Positions 33,020-42,326 of a stretch of DNA of 64,000 nt are shown piece by piece. The stretch is taken from contig NZ_JAENHO010000001.1 in NCBI RefSeq assembly GCF_016785085.1, positions 496,001 through 560,000 of the forward strand, given 5' to 3'. Within the stretch, counting starts at the first letter, position 1; each line of letters opens with the position of its first letter. The position numbers and the translations under genes are program-made. The stretch is from Paractinoplanes lichenicola (GTDB lineage: Bacteria; Actinomycetota; Actinomycetes; Mycobacteriales; Micromonosporaceae). Under the pieces are notes generated by a model. The model had not been told where the DNA came from and ran no database searches. It saw only the letters and a program-made list of their open reading frames with translations.

Positions 33020-34647
33020 CCGACACTGTCGCCGCCGCAACCGAGGTCACCTCGGCCACGGACGCCCAAGAGCCGCTGCTGGCCATCAGCGGGCTGGCGA
33101 TCGACTATCGGACCGGGCGCCGCCGCTGGAACCCGGCCGTGCGTGGTGTGAGCCTGCGGGTCGAGCCGGGCGAGTTCGTGTCGCTCGTCGGCGAGTCCGG
33201 TTCGGGCAAGACCACGCTCGTGCAGGGCGCGCTGGGGTTGCTGCCCGCGGCGGCCCGGATCCGGGGTGGCTCGATCGCCTACTCCGGCGTCGACGTGACC
33301 GGCTGGAACGACAAGCGCATGGCCCTCGTGCGCGGCAACTACGTGGGGTTCATCCCGCAGGACCCGAACACCTCGCTCAACCCGGTCAAGCGGATCGGCG
33401 TGCAGGTGATCGAGGCCGTGCGGCTGAACCGGCCCAAGGCCGACTATCGCGAGGCAGCCCTGGAGAGCCTGCGCACGGCCGGGCTGCACGACGCCGAACG
33501 GGTCTTCCACCAATACCCGCACGAGCTCAGCGGCGGCATGAAGCAGCGGGCCTTGATCGCCATCGCGCTGGCGGGCCGGCCGAAGATCATCGTGGCCGAC
33601 GAGCCGACCAGCGCCCTCGACGTCACCGTGCAGAAACGCATCCTCGACCACCTGGTCGGGCTGCGGGCCGAGCTGGGCATCGGCATCCTGCTGGTCACTC
33701 ACGACCTCGGCGTGGCCCTCGACCGCTCCGACCGGATCCTGGTCATGCAGCGGGGCGAGATCGTCGAGGAGGGCCCGGTGGCCCGGCTCTCGGCCGTGCC
33801 CACCGCGGAATACACCAAGCGCCTGCTCGATGCCGCACCCGGCCGGCACACCGGTCGTTTGGCGCCGCCCACGGCCGGCGACACCCCGTCCGTCCTGACC
33901 GCCCGCGCCCTGACCAAGACCTATCAGCTGCGCGGCCGGCAGGAACTGCGGGCGCTCGACGCGGCCGATCTGGTGCTGCGTAGAGGAACCACGCACGCGA
34001 TCGTCGGCGAGTCCGGGGCCGGCAAGTCGACCCTGGCCGGGATCCTGGCCGGCTTCACCACCGCCGACGGGGGAAGCGTCCAGGTCGGCGGGCGCGAGGT
34101 CATCGGCCTGCGCCGCAAAGAGCTGCGCGAGGTGCGACGCGACCTGCAGTTCGTCTTCCAGAACCCGTACACGTCGCTCGACCCGCGCTTCACCGTCGCG
34201 CGGCTGATCGCCGAGCCGCTGCACGCCTTCCGGGTCGCCGGGGACCGCAAAGACCGCGTCCGCGAGCTGCTGGCGGCGGTGTCGCTGGACGAGGAGTTCC
34301 TGCACCGCCTGCCGTTCCAGCTCTCCGGCGGGCAGCGCCAGCGGGTCGCGATCGCCCGGGCCCTGGCCCTCAACCCCGAGATCCTCGTGCTCGACGAGGC
34401 GGTCAGCGCGCTCGACGTCTCGGTGCAGGCCCAGATCCTGCGGCTGCTGGTCGACCTGCAGGCCCGGCTCGGCCTGAGCTACGTCTTCGTCACCCACGAC
34501 CTGGGCGTCGTCCGGCTCATCGCCGACGACGTGACGGTGATGAAGGACGGCGCGGTGATCGAGACCGGGCCGGTCGAGCGAGTCTTCCACTCCCCCGGCC
34601 ACGACTACACCCGGCAACTACTGGATTCGATCCCGGGCGTTCGCTGA
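33016..34647 (+). CDS. Double ABC ATPase (DppD-DppF type fusion)
   Basis: Two complete ABC cassettes lie in one 543-residue chain. The first has Walker A GESGSGKTTL, FIPQDPNTSLNPVKRIG, signature LSGGMKQRAL and VADEPTSALDVT. The second starts near residue 292 with Walker A GESGAGKSTL, FVFQNPYTSLDPR, LSGGQRQRVAIAR and VLDEAVSALDVSVQ. Fused DppD/DppF (GsiA-like) ATPases drive peptide, glutathione or opine import; the first half also has the C-terminal oligopeptide motif region. ATG overlaps the DppC-like stop. Confidence 0.94.
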   Translation: MTDTVAAATEVTSATDAQEPLLAISGLAIDYRTGRRRWNPAVRGVSLRVEPGEFVSLVGESGSGKTTLVQGALGLLPAAARIRGGSIAYSGVDVTGWNDKRMALVRGNYVGFIPQDPNTSLNPVKRIGVQVIEAVRLNRPKADYREAALESLRTAGLHDAERVFHQYPHELSGGMKQRALIAIALAGRPKIIVADEPTSALDVTVQKRILDHLVGLRAELGIGILLVTHDLGVALDRSDRILVMQRGEIVEEGPVARLSAVPTAEYTKRLLDAAPGRHTGRLAPPTAGDTPSVLTARALTKTYQLRGRQELRALDAADLVLRRGTTHAIVGESGAGKSTLAGILAGFTTADGGSVQVGGREVIGLRRKELREVRRDLQFVFQNPYTSLDPRFTVARLIAEPLHAFRVAGDRKDRVRELLAAVSLDEEFLHRLPFQLSGGQRQRVAIARALALNPEILVLDEAVSALDVSVQAQILRLLVDLQARLGLSYVFVTHDLGVVRLIADDVTVMKDGAVIETGPVERVFHSPGHDYTRQLLDSIPGVR

Positions 34648-34658
34648 AGGAGCCGCAC

Positions 34659-35885
34659 GTGCTGCACATCAACGTCAACATCCTCAACGCCGGGGTCTTC
34701 GGGGGTTCCTGGCGCTTCCCCGGCACCGACGGCCTGGCCAGCTTCGGCATCGACCACTACACGGCCATCGCCCGCAAGGCCGAGCAGGCCAAGCTGGACG
34801 CGGTCTTCCTGGCCGACGGGCCGTCACTCGACCCCAACATCAGGCACCGTACGGCCAACAACCTCGAGCCGACCACGGTGCTGGCCCGGATCGCGGCCCA
34901 GACCGAGCGGATCGGGCTGATCGGCACGCTGTCGTCGTCGTACAACGACCCGGTCGAGCTGGCCCGCCGGCTGGGCGACCTCGACGTGGTGACCGGCGGC
35001 CGGTTCGGCTGGAACGTGGTGACCACGGCCGGCCCGATCGCGGCCCGCAACTTCGGCCGTACGGGCGAACCCGAGCACGCCTGGCGCTACCGTCGCGCCG
35101 CCGAGGTCACCGCGCAGGTGGTGGCGGCCTGGCACGCCCGCACCGAACTGGTCTCGCCGCAGGGCCGCCCGGTGATCGTGCAGGCGGGCGGATCCAGCGA
35201 CGGGCAGCGGCTGGCGTCGCGGGTCGGCGAGGTCATCTTCTCGGCCGACCAGGACCTCGAGCACGCCGTGGCGTTCCGCTCGGCCGTCCGCACCGGCGCC
35301 CGCGAGTTCGGCCGCGATCCGGGCGAGATCGTGGTGCTGCCCGGTTTGTCGACCGTGGTGGGCAGCACCGAGGCCGAGGCCCGGGCCCGCCGCGAGCTGC
35401 TCGACGAGATCCTGCCCGACGCGTACGCCCGCAGCCGGCTCGCCGGGCAGCTCGGCTTCCCGCTCGACGGCCTCGCCGACGACGAGCCGATCCCGGCCCA
35501 CCTGCTGGTCGACCCGGACGAGGCGGGCGGCTCGCAGACCTTCTACCGGGTCGTCAAGGCGATCATCGACCGGGACCGGCCCACCCTCGGGCAGCTGCTC
35601 AAGAAGCTCTCGGGCGGGGGCGGGCACCGGATCGTCGTGGGCACCCCGGCGCAGATCGCCGACGACATCGAGCGCTGGTACCGGGCCGGGGCCGCGGACG
35701 GCTTCAACGTGATGCCCGACGTGCTGCCCTCCGGCTTCGACGACTTCGCCGACCACGTCATCCCCGAGCTGCGCCGGCGCGGGCTGTTCCGCACCGACTA
35801 CGACGGCCGCACCCTGCGCGCCCACCTGGGGCTGGGTCTCCCGGCCGTGCCCCGGATCAACGATCTGGAGGCGATCCCCTCATGA
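34659..35885 (+). CDS. LLM flavin-dependent monooxygenase (NtaA/DmoA family)
   Basis: The 408-residue TIM-barrel enzyme shows NtaA-group signatures: NVNILNAGVFGGSWRFPGTD, LDAVFLADGPSLDP, LIGTLSSSYNDPVELARRLG, RFGWNVVTTAGPIAARNFG, PVIVQAGGSSDGQRLASRVG and GAADGFNVMPDVLPSGFDDF. It is about 30 residues shorter than most relatives in the middle (after VTAQVVAAWHARTE). FMNH2- and O2-dependent oxidation of an S- or N-containing substrate is expected. GTG start, 11 nt after the ATPase stop, with AAGGAG. Confidence 0.9.
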   Translation: MLHINVNILNAGVFGGSWRFPGTDGLASFGIDHYTAIARKAEQAKLDAVFLADGPSLDPNIRHRTANNLEPTTVLARIAAQTERIGLIGTLSSSYNDPVELARRLGDLDVVTGGRFGWNVVTTAGPIAARNFGRTGEPEHAWRYRRAAEVTAQVVAAWHARTELVSPQGRPVIVQAGGSSDGQRLASRVGEVIFSADQDLEHAVAFRSAVRTGAREFGRDPGEIVVLPGLSTVVGSTEAEARARRELLDEILPDAYARSRLAGQLGFPLDGLADDEPIPAHLLVDPDEAGGSQTFYRVVKAIIDRDRPTLGQLLKKLSGGGGHRIVVGTPAQIADDIERWYRAGAADGFNVMPDVLPSGFDDFADHVIPELRRRGLFRTDYDGRTLRAHLGLGLPAVPRINDLEAIPS

Positions 35886-36712
35886 CCACCGTGCTGCGCC
35901 TGACCGTGCGCGATCTGGCCTCGGCCGAGGCGGTCGCGGCCGCCGCCGAGCGCGCCGGCGTCGCCGCGATCCGGCTCGCCGACGCCGGCGCCATCGACCC
36001 GACCGTGGTGGCCGCCTATCTGGCCGGGCGCTATCCGGGCGTGAGCTACATCCCCGAGGTGCCGACCACCCATCAGGCGCCCTACAACGTCGCCCGCCGG
36101 GTGCTCTCGCTCGACCGGGCCACCGGCGGCCGGATCGGCCTGGCCCTGCTGGCGGGTGACGGCGACGAGGTGACCGACGCGTCGGCGGTGGCCGGGGTGC
36201 CGCCCGATCCGATCGCCCGCTGGGCCGAGTACGCCCTGGTGCTGACCCGCCTGTGGGAATCCTTTCCCCGTACGGCCCTGATCGGTGACCAGGAGGCCGG
36301 GGTGGTGGCCGACGACGCGCTGATCCGGCCGATCGGGCACGAGGGCGCCTACTACCGCGTGGCCGGGCCGCTCGACGGTCCGTCGTCGGTGCAGGGCCGC
36401 CCGATCCTCGTGGCCGACCTCGGTTTGCTCGACGCGACCGCGGCGGCCGCGGCGGCCGACATCGTCGTGGTCGAACCCGGGCGGGCCACCGAGGCCCACA
36501 CCGCGCTGACCGAGGCGCTGACCGCGGCCGGCCGGCACCGCGACGACGTGGTGCTGCTGGGCCGGGTCCGGGCGGGCGACCGCATCCCGCTCGACGAGCA
36601 CGGGCTGGACGGCGTCGAGCTCGAGGGGGACGCGGCGGAGCTGATCGCGGCCCTGTCGGCACCCACCCTGCGGTCAGTGCTGGGCCTGCCCGTGCCGGCG
36701 GTGGCCCGATGA
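35882..36712 (+). CDS. Short LLM-like protein, possibly non-catalytic
   Basis: The 276-residue protein aligns by eye with the LLM enzymes of this locus (AYLAGRYPGVSYIPEVPTTH, QAPYNVARRVLSLDRATGGR, LIRPIGHEGAYYRVAGPL, SVQGRPILVADLG), but it is 130-180 residues shorter. The N-terminal substrate segment and the C-terminal GAADGFNV region are missing, and the flavin-binding GWNVVT motif reads GLALLAGDGDEV. It may be an accessory subunit or a decaying paralogue. It overlaps both neighbours by 4 nt, so it is translated as part of the operon. Confidence 0.7.
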   Translation: MTTVLRLTVRDLASAEAVAAAAERAGVAAIRLADAGAIDPTVVAAYLAGRYPGVSYIPEVPTTHQAPYNVARRVLSLDRATGGRIGLALLAGDGDEVTDASAVAGVPPDPIARWAEYALVLTRLWESFPRTALIGDQEAGVVADDALIRPIGHEGAYYRVAGPLDGPSSVQGRPILVADLGLLDATAAAAAADIVVVEPGRATEAHTALTEALTAAGRHRDDVVLLGRVRAGDRIPLDEHGLDGVELEGDAAELIAALSAPTLRSVLGLPVPAVAR

Positions 36713-37899
36713 CGGCCACGGTCTACTACACCGTCGCCGGGATCCGCGAGGCGGCCGAGCCGATCCTGCACCGCCTGGCCGCGGGGGCGGCCCGGCGCGA
36801 ACGGGACCGGGCCTACGCGTTCGACGAGGTGCGCGCGCTGGCCGAGCAGCGGATCACCCTGACCGGCATCGCCACCGCGGACGGCGGGGCGGGCGGCACG
36901 CTGCGCGACGTGGCCGAGCTGATCGTGGCGATCGCGCGGGCCGACTCCAACGTGGCCCAGGCGCTGCGGTCCAGCTTCCTGACCGCCAACCAGGTGGCCG
37001 CGCGGCCCGACCTGCCCCACCGCCAGGTCACGCTGGAACGGCTGCGGGCCGGGGATCTGTTCACCGGCACCAACAACGAGCGCACCGGCGGGCCCAGCGG
37101 CACGGTCAACACGACGATCCGGCCCGACGGCGACGGGTTCGTGATCAACGGCGAGAAGTACTACTCGACCGGCGGGCTCTACGCCACGTGGTTCTCGGCG
37201 TCGGCCCGCGACCCGCAGGGCGTCGTGCACTTCTTCACGGTGCCGACCGACCGCGCGGGCGTGCACCGGCTCGACGACTTCGACGCGGTCGGGCAGCGGC
37301 TCACCGCCAGCGGCACCACCCGGCTGGTCGACGTGCGGGTGACGCCGGACGAGGTGGTCGTGCGCGACAACTCCAGCCTCGACAGCCCCTGGCTGGGTTC
37401 GTTCGCCCAGCTCTACCTGGCCGCGGTGGAGGCCGGCATCGCGGCCGCCGCGCTGGACGACGCCGTCCGGTTCGCCCGCGAGAAGGCCCGGCCGATCAAG
37501 CACAGCTCGGCCACCCGCAGCGTCGACGACCCGTACGTGCGGCAGACCGTGGGCGAGATCGGGGCCCGCGCCCACGCGGCACGCTCGGCCGTCCTGGTCG
37601 CGGCCGAGCAACTGCAGGGCGTACGGGAAAGGTCTGGTCCCGAGGCCCGGAAGGCGGGAGCCGACGCGTCGGTGACGGTGGCCCAGACCGGCGTGATCGC
37701 CATCGAGTCGGCCCTGCGCGCGGCCGAACTGCTCTTCGACGTCGGCGGCGGCTCGGCCACCAACCGCGACCTGGCCTTCGACCGGCACTGGCGCAACGCC
37801 CGCACGGTCGCCAACCACAACCCGCGCCAGTGGAAGGCGGCCGTGGCCGGCGCATACCACCTCACCGGCGAGGAACCGCCGACCACCGGACTGTTCTGA
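36709..37899 (+). CDS. Acyl-CoA-dehydrogenase-fold flavin monooxygenase (DszC/SfnB-like)
   Basis: The 396-residue protein has the acyl-CoA dehydrogenase fold with DszC/SfnB features: ELIVAIARADSNVAQALRSS, LFTGTNNERTGGPSGTVNTT, FVINGEKYYSTGGLYATWFS, ELLFDVGGGSATNRDLAFDR and HWRNARTVANHNPRQWKAAV. DszC oxidises the sulfur of dibenzothiophene with FMNH2; SfnB is tied to dimethyl sulfone use. The catalytic acid of true acyl-CoA dehydrogenases is not evident. Its place between LLM genes supports a sulfur or nitrogen oxygenation role. Confidence 0.88.
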   Translation: MTATVYYTVAGIREAAEPILHRLAAGAARRERDRAYAFDEVRALAEQRITLTGIATADGGAGGTLRDVAELIVAIARADSNVAQALRSSFLTANQVAARPDLPHRQVTLERLRAGDLFTGTNNERTGGPSGTVNTTIRPDGDGFVINGEKYYSTGGLYATWFSASARDPQGVVHFFTVPTDRAGVHRLDDFDAVGQRLTASGTTRLVDVRVTPDEVVVRDNSSLDSPWLGSFAQLYLAAVEAGIAAAALDDAVRFAREKARPIKHSSATRSVDDPYVRQTVGEIGARAHAARSAVLVAAEQLQGVRERSGPEARKAGADASVTVAQTGVIAIESALRAAELLFDVGGGSATNRDLAFDRHWRNARTVANHNPRQWKAAVAGAYHLTGEEPPTTGLF

Positions 37900-37910
37900 A
37901 GGAGAAGCAG

Positions 37911-38936
37911 ATGACTGTCACCCCCGACCGCGTGCTGGGCCGCACCGGCGTTCTGATCAGTCCGCTCACCCTGGGCGCGATGAACTTCGGCCGGCACCAG
38001 GAGGAAGCCGGGAGCATCCGGATCATCCACGCCGCGCTCGACGCCGGTGTCACGTCGGTCGACACCGCCGACGTGTACGGACAGGGGCAGTCCGAGGAGA
38101 TCGTGGGCCGAGCCTTGCAGGGCCGCCGCGACGACGTCTTCCTGGCCACCAAGTTCCACGGGCAGATCGGCGACAACCCGGGGCACGCGGGCAACTCGCG
38201 CCGCTGGATCGTGCGGGCCGTCGAGGACAGCCTGCGCCGCCTGGGCACCGACCACATCGACCTCTATCAGGCGCACCGGCCCGACCCGCGCACCGACCTG
38301 CTGGAGACGCTGCACGCGCTCAACGACCTCATCCGGCAGGGCAAGATCAGCTATTACGGCACCTCGGCTTTTCCGGCCCACGAGCTCGTACGGGCGCAGT
38401 GGCTGGCCGAGAAGCACGGGCTGATCGGCCCGCACACCGAGCAGCTGCCCTATTCGCTGCTGGTGCGCAGCGCCGAACGCGAGGTCTTCCCGGTGGTCCG
38501 CGAATACGGCGTGGGCGTGCTGAGCTACGGCCCGCTCGCGGCGGGCTGGCTGTCCGGCGGCTACCGGGTCGGTGGCGAGCAGCCCGCGTCGGCGCGGGCC
38601 GACCTGATTCCGGGGCGGTTCGACATCACGCTGCCTCGCAACGGGCGCAAGCTGGCCGCGGCCGACGCGCTGGCCCGGCTGGCCGAGGAGAACGGGCTCA
38701 GCCTGGTCGACCTGGCGCTGGCCTTCGCGCTCAACCACCCGGCGGTGAGCAGCGTGATCATCGGGCCGCGGACGATCGAGCACCTGGACGCCTATCTCAA
38801 GGCGGCCGCGGTCACCCTCGACGCGAGCGTGCTCGACCGGATCGACGAGATCGTCGACCCCGGCACCCACTTCCTGGAGCGCGACACCGGTCGCGACACC
38901 CCGTCCCTGCAGCCGGCCGCGCTGCGCCGTTCCTGA
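37911..38936 (+). CDS. Aldo/keto reductase (YajO/GSP69-like group)
   Basis: The 341-residue (alpha/beta)8 enzyme shows the catalytic tetrad in VDTADVYGQG (Asp, Tyr), FLATKFHG (Lys) and YQAHRPDP (His), and NADPH-binding elements ISYYGTSAFPAHELVRAQ and SSVIIGPRTIEHLDAYLK. It would reduce an aldehyde or ketone, possibly one released by the monooxygenases. ATG is preceded by AAGGAG; 11 nt separate it from the DszC-like gene. Confidence 0.92.
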   Translation: MTVTPDRVLGRTGVLISPLTLGAMNFGRHQEEAGSIRIIHAALDAGVTSVDTADVYGQGQSEEIVGRALQGRRDDVFLATKFHGQIGDNPGHAGNSRRWIVRAVEDSLRRLGTDHIDLYQAHRPDPRTDLLETLHALNDLIRQGKISYYGTSAFPAHELVRAQWLAEKHGLIGPHTEQLPYSLLVRSAEREVFPVVREYGVGVLSYGPLAAGWLSGGYRVGGEQPASARADLIPGRFDITLPRNGRKLAAADALARLAEENGLSLVDLALAFALNHPAVSSVIIGPRTIEHLDAYLKAAAVTLDASVLDRIDEIVDPGTHFLERDTGRDTPSLQPAALRRS

Positions 38937-38957
38937 CTCCCGCCCTTCCACCCTCGC

Positions 38958-39014
38958 CTCTCCGCGACTCGTCTCTCCGCGACTCGCCCTCCGCCACTCG
39001 CCCTCCGCCACTCC
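38958..39014. repeat. Degenerate 14-15-bp tandem repeat between the aldo/keto reductase genes
   Basis: CTCTCCGCGACTCGT, CTCTCCGCGACTCGC, CCTCCGCCACTCGC and CCTCCGCCACTCCG follow one another. They fill most of the 98-bp gap between two co-directional genes in an operon whose other junctions are 0-12 nt or overlap. Confidence 0.85.
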
Positions 39015-39034
39015 GCCACCCCGAAAGGCCTTTC

Positions 39035-40024
39035 ATGACCTACCACGCTGCCGATGACCGCTACGCCAAGGCCCAGTTCCGGCGGGCAGGCACCTCCGGC
39101 CTCGACTTCCCGGCGCTGTCCTTCGGGCTGTGGCAGAAGTTCGGCACGGACCACCCGTACGAGAAGAACCGCGCGACTGTGCTGCGCGCGTTCGACTTGG
39201 GCATCACGCACTTCGACAACGCCGACCGATATGGACCGCCGCACCGGGCCGCGCAGCAGTTCTTCGGCCGCGTCCTCAGGCAGGACCTGGCGCCGTACCG
39301 CGACGAGCTCATCCTGACCACCAAGGCGGGCAACCCGATCGGTGCCAGCCCCTATCTCAAGGGCGGCTCCCGCAAGTCGCTGCTCGGCTCGCTCGACCAC
39401 AGCCTGCGCGACCTGGGCACCGACTACGTCGACATCTTCTACAGCCACAGCCCCGACCCCACCACCCCGCTCGAAGAAACGGTCGGCGCGCTGGTGAGCG
39501 CGGTGCAGCAGGGCAAGACGCTGTACGTGGGCATCTCCAACTACCCGACCGACCGGGCCCACGAGGCGGCCCAATTGCTGCGCCGGGCGGGCGTGCCGCT
39601 GCTCGTGCACCAGCCGCGCTACTCGCTGTTCGACCGGCGGCCCGAGGAGAACGGGCTGCTCGACTTGGCCGCTGCGGACGGGTTCGGTCTGGTGGTCTAC
39701 TCGCCGCTGGCGCAGGGGCTGCTCACCGGCAAGTATCTGGACGGCATCCCGGCCGGCGCGCGGGCCGAGAACAGCGCCTTCCTGTCCCCCGACGCGATCG
39801 ACGACGACTACCGGCGGCGAGCGTCCGCCCTCAACAAGATCGCCGAGGCGCGCGGGCAGTCGCTGGCCCAGTTGGCGCTGCAGTGGGTGTTGCGGCGACC
39901 CGAGGTCACCTCGGCCATCGTCGGGGCCAGCTCGGCCGAGCAGCTGGAACACAACGTCCAAGCCCTGAGCTTCGCGCCGCTCACCGCGGAGGAGCTCGCC
40001 CTGATCGACGAGGCCCTGACGTGA
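39035..40024 (+). CDS. Aldo/keto reductase (YghZ / L-glyceraldehyde-3-phosphate reductase type)
   Basis: The 329-residue protein resembles YghZ-type reductases (Kv-beta-related): FPALSFGLWQKFGTDHPYEK, the catalytic HFDNADRYGPPH, LTTKAGNPIGASPYLKGGSR, FYSHSPDPTTPLEE and the coenzyme loop SAIVGASSAEQLEHNVQAL. YghZ reduces methylglyoxal and L-glyceraldehyde-3-phosphate. ATG follows GAAAGG. The next gene overlaps it by 4 nt. Confidence 0.9.
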   Translation: MTYHAADDRYAKAQFRRAGTSGLDFPALSFGLWQKFGTDHPYEKNRATVLRAFDLGITHFDNADRYGPPHRAAQQFFGRVLRQDLAPYRDELILTTKAGNPIGASPYLKGGSRKSLLGSLDHSLRDLGTDYVDIFYSHSPDPTTPLEETVGALVSAVQQGKTLYVGISNYPTDRAHEAAQLLRRAGVPLLVHQPRYSLFDRRPEENGLLDLAAADGFGLVVYSPLAQGLLTGKYLDGIPAGARAENSAFLSPDAIDDDYRRRASALNKIAEARGQSLAQLALQWVLRRPEVTSAIVGASSAEQLEHNVQALSFAPLTAEELALIDEALT

Positions 40025-41034
40025 CCGAACCGTTCCGGCTCGGCTTTCTGCTGCACCTCGACAGCGACATCCCGCCCGGCCGGGCCTACCGCGAGGCGAT
40101 CGAGCTGTTCCGCACGGCCGAGGACCTCGGGTACGACTCGGGGTGGGTCATCCAGCGGCACTTCCGCCAGGGCAAGGAGCACGTGTCGGCGCCACTGGTG
40201 CTGCTGGCCGCGATCGCCGAGCACACCACGCGGATCCGGCTCGGCACGGGAGTGCTGGTGCTGCCGCTGGAGGATCCGATCAAGGTGGCCGAGGACGCGG
40301 CGACCCTCGACGAGCTCAGCGGCGGGCGGCTCGAACTGGGCATCGGGTCGGGGCCGTTCCCGGGGGCCTGGGAGGCCTTCGGGCGCGACCTGGACGACCG
40401 CCACCGGCTGTGGGACGAGTCGGTGGCCCGGCTGCACGAGGTGCTCGGCGGGACGTCGCTGAACAGTCTGGGCGAGGTGCTACACCCGCCGGGCACGGGC
40501 GTACTGGGAAGGTTGTGGCAGGCCACCACAAGCGCGCCCGAGCAGGCCCACGCCGCCGCGGCCGCCGCCGCCCGGGCCGGGGACGGGCTGCAGCTGTCGC
40601 GGGCCACTGGCTGGCGCGACGGCACGATCCGGGATGCGCAGCGCCATCAGGCCGCCTGGATCGAGACCTACAAGGCGGCCTGGTCCGAGCCCGATCGGCC
40701 GCCGCGCGTGCAGGTGTCACGGGCGGTCTATCCGCATCCGGACAAGGCCGAGGCGGTACGGCTCGTCACGCCGGGCGCCCGCCGCTGGCAGAGCTGGCTG
40801 TCGGCCCGCCGCGACGTGGCCGGACTCAGCGTCGAGGAGTATCTGGCGGCCGATCACGCCCTGCTCGGGCCGCCGGCCGGGATCGCCGCCGAGCTGGCCG
40901 CCGACCCCGCGCTGCGGCAGAGCACCGACCTGCTGGTGAGCTTCGTGCCCGGCGTACCGGATCTGACCGAGCACAAGCGCCTGCTCACCTCTACCGCCGA
41001 AGAGCTGGCCCCGCTACTGGGTTGGAAGCCATGA
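40021..41034 (+). CDS. LLM class flavin-dependent oxidoreductase (FMN-dependent, bacterial luciferase-like)
   Basis: The 337-residue protein is a shorter LLM enzyme: FRLGFLLHLDSDIPPGRAYR, DLGYDSGWVIQRHFRQG, IRLGTGVLVLPLEDPIKVAE and LSGGRLELGIGSGPFPGAWE. It resembles the putative FMN-dependent luciferase-like group rather than NtaA. FMNH2- or F420-dependent oxidation are both possible. The GTG start overlaps the reductase stop (GTGA), and the 3' end overlaps the next LLM gene (ATGA). Confidence 0.87.
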   Translation: MTEPFRLGFLLHLDSDIPPGRAYREAIELFRTAEDLGYDSGWVIQRHFRQGKEHVSAPLVLLAAIAEHTTRIRLGTGVLVLPLEDPIKVAEDAATLDELSGGRLELGIGSGPFPGAWEAFGRDLDDRHRLWDESVARLHEVLGGTSLNSLGEVLHPPGTGVLGRLWQATTSAPEQAHAAAAAAARAGDGLQLSRATGWRDGTIRDAQRHQAAWIETYKAAWSEPDRPPRVQVSRAVYPHPDKAEAVRLVTPGARRWQSWLSARRDVAGLSVEEYLAADHALLGPPAGIAAELAADPALRQSTDLLVSFVPGVPDLTEHKRLLTSTAEELAPLLGWKP

Positions 41035-42326
41035 CCTTTCACTTGAACCTGTCCCTGTTGACGCCCGGGCACTTCCGGCAGGCCTGGCGGCTGCCGCACG
41101 TCGACCCGCTGGCCTATCTCGACATCGACCACTTCCACCGGCTGGCCCACGTCGCCGAGGACGCCCGGATCGACGCCGTCTTCCTGGGTGACGGGCCCGC
41201 GCTGCGCGGCGAGATCGCGGACGCCCCCGGCACCGGGCTCGACCCGCTGGTGCTGCTGGGCAGCGTGGCCGCGGTGACCAGCCGGCTCGGAGTGATCATC
41301 ACCAGCTCCACGACCTACAACTCGCCGTACAACCTGGCCCGCCGCTTCCAGGCGCTCGACCACGTCACCAAGGGGCGGGCCGGGGTCAACATCGTCACCA
41401 CGGGCACCCCGGCCGCGGCGGCCAACTTCGGGCTGTCCGAGCACCCCGACAAGCCGACCCGCTACCGCCGGGCCCACGAGTTCCTCGACGTCGTGACCCG
41501 GCTCTGGGACGCGTGGAAGCCGGGCGCGATCGTCGCCGACAAGGCCACCGGCCGCTACGCCGACCCGGCGCTGATCCGGCCCATCGACCACCAGGGCGAG
41601 TTCTTCTCGGTGGCCGGGCCGTTGCCGGTGCCGGCCGGGCCGCAGGGGCGCCCGGTCGTCGTGCAGGCCGGTGGGTCCCCGGGTGGGCTCGACCTGGCCG
41701 GCCGCTACGCCGACGTGGTCTTCACGGTGGCCCAGACCCTGGTCAAGGCGGTCGAGTTCCGGGCCGACATCCGGCATCGGGCGGCCCGGGCCGGTCGGCA
41801 TCCGGACGACGTCAAGGTCTCCCTCGGCGTGGTGGTGCTGGTCGAGGCGACCGAGGAACGGGCCCGGCAGCGGGAGCAGGAGCTGTACGCGACGTTGCCG
41901 ATCGAACAGCTCAGCGTGGTCGTGACCCGCGGGCTCGGCCTGCCCGACGGCCGGTTCGGCCCGGACGACCCGATCAGCGTGGCCGACCTGCCGGCCGAGG
42001 CCCCGGCGGCCGCGTTCTCGGCCGGGTTCGGCGTGTCCACCCGGGCGCTGCTGGCCGAGGGGCCGCGCACGCCGCGCGAGCTGGTGCAGCGGGGCGCGGG
42101 CGGGGCCGGGCACCGGCTGCTGGTGGGCTCGGCCGAGCAGGTCGCCGACGACCTGCAGACCTGGTTCGAGGCGGGTGCCGCGGACGGCTTCACGGTGATG
42201 CCGGCCGACACGTCGGTCGACTTCGAGAACTTTGCCCGGCTGGTCGTGCCCCTGCTGCAGAAACGAGGCCTGTACCCATGCGAGTACACCCATCCGACGC
42301 TCCGCGCCCGGCTGGGCCTGACCTGA
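41031..42326 (+). CDS. LLM flavin-dependent monooxygenase (NtaA/SnaA/DszA family)
   Basis: The 431-residue enzyme has all NtaA-type landmarks: FRQAWRLPHVDPLAYLDIDH, IDAVFLGDGPALRGEIADAP, IITSSTTYNSPYNLARRFQA, RAGVNIVTTGTPAAAANFGL, FFSVAGPLPVPAGPQGRPVV and GAADGFTVMPADTSVDFENF. It is the second full-length NtaA-type oxygenase downstream of the peptide importer. Reduced FMN must come from elsewhere, possibly the nitroreductase next door or the reductase at 17749. Confidence 0.9.
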   Translation: MTFHLNLSLLTPGHFRQAWRLPHVDPLAYLDIDHFHRLAHVAEDARIDAVFLGDGPALRGEIADAPGTGLDPLVLLGSVAAVTSRLGVIITSSTTYNSPYNLARRFQALDHVTKGRAGVNIVTTGTPAAAANFGLSEHPDKPTRYRRAHEFLDVVTRLWDAWKPGAIVADKATGRYADPALIRPIDHQGEFFSVAGPLPVPAGPQGRPVVVQAGGSPGGLDLAGRYADVVFTVAQTLVKAVEFRADIRHRAARAGRHPDDVKVSLGVVVLVEATEERARQREQELYATLPIEQLSVVVTRGLGLPDGRFGPDDPISVADLPAEAPAAAFSAGFGVSTRALLAEGPRTPRELVQRGAGGAGHRLLVGSAEQVADDLQTWFEAGAADGFTVMPADTSVDFENFARLVVPLLQKRGLYPCEYTHPTLRARLGLT

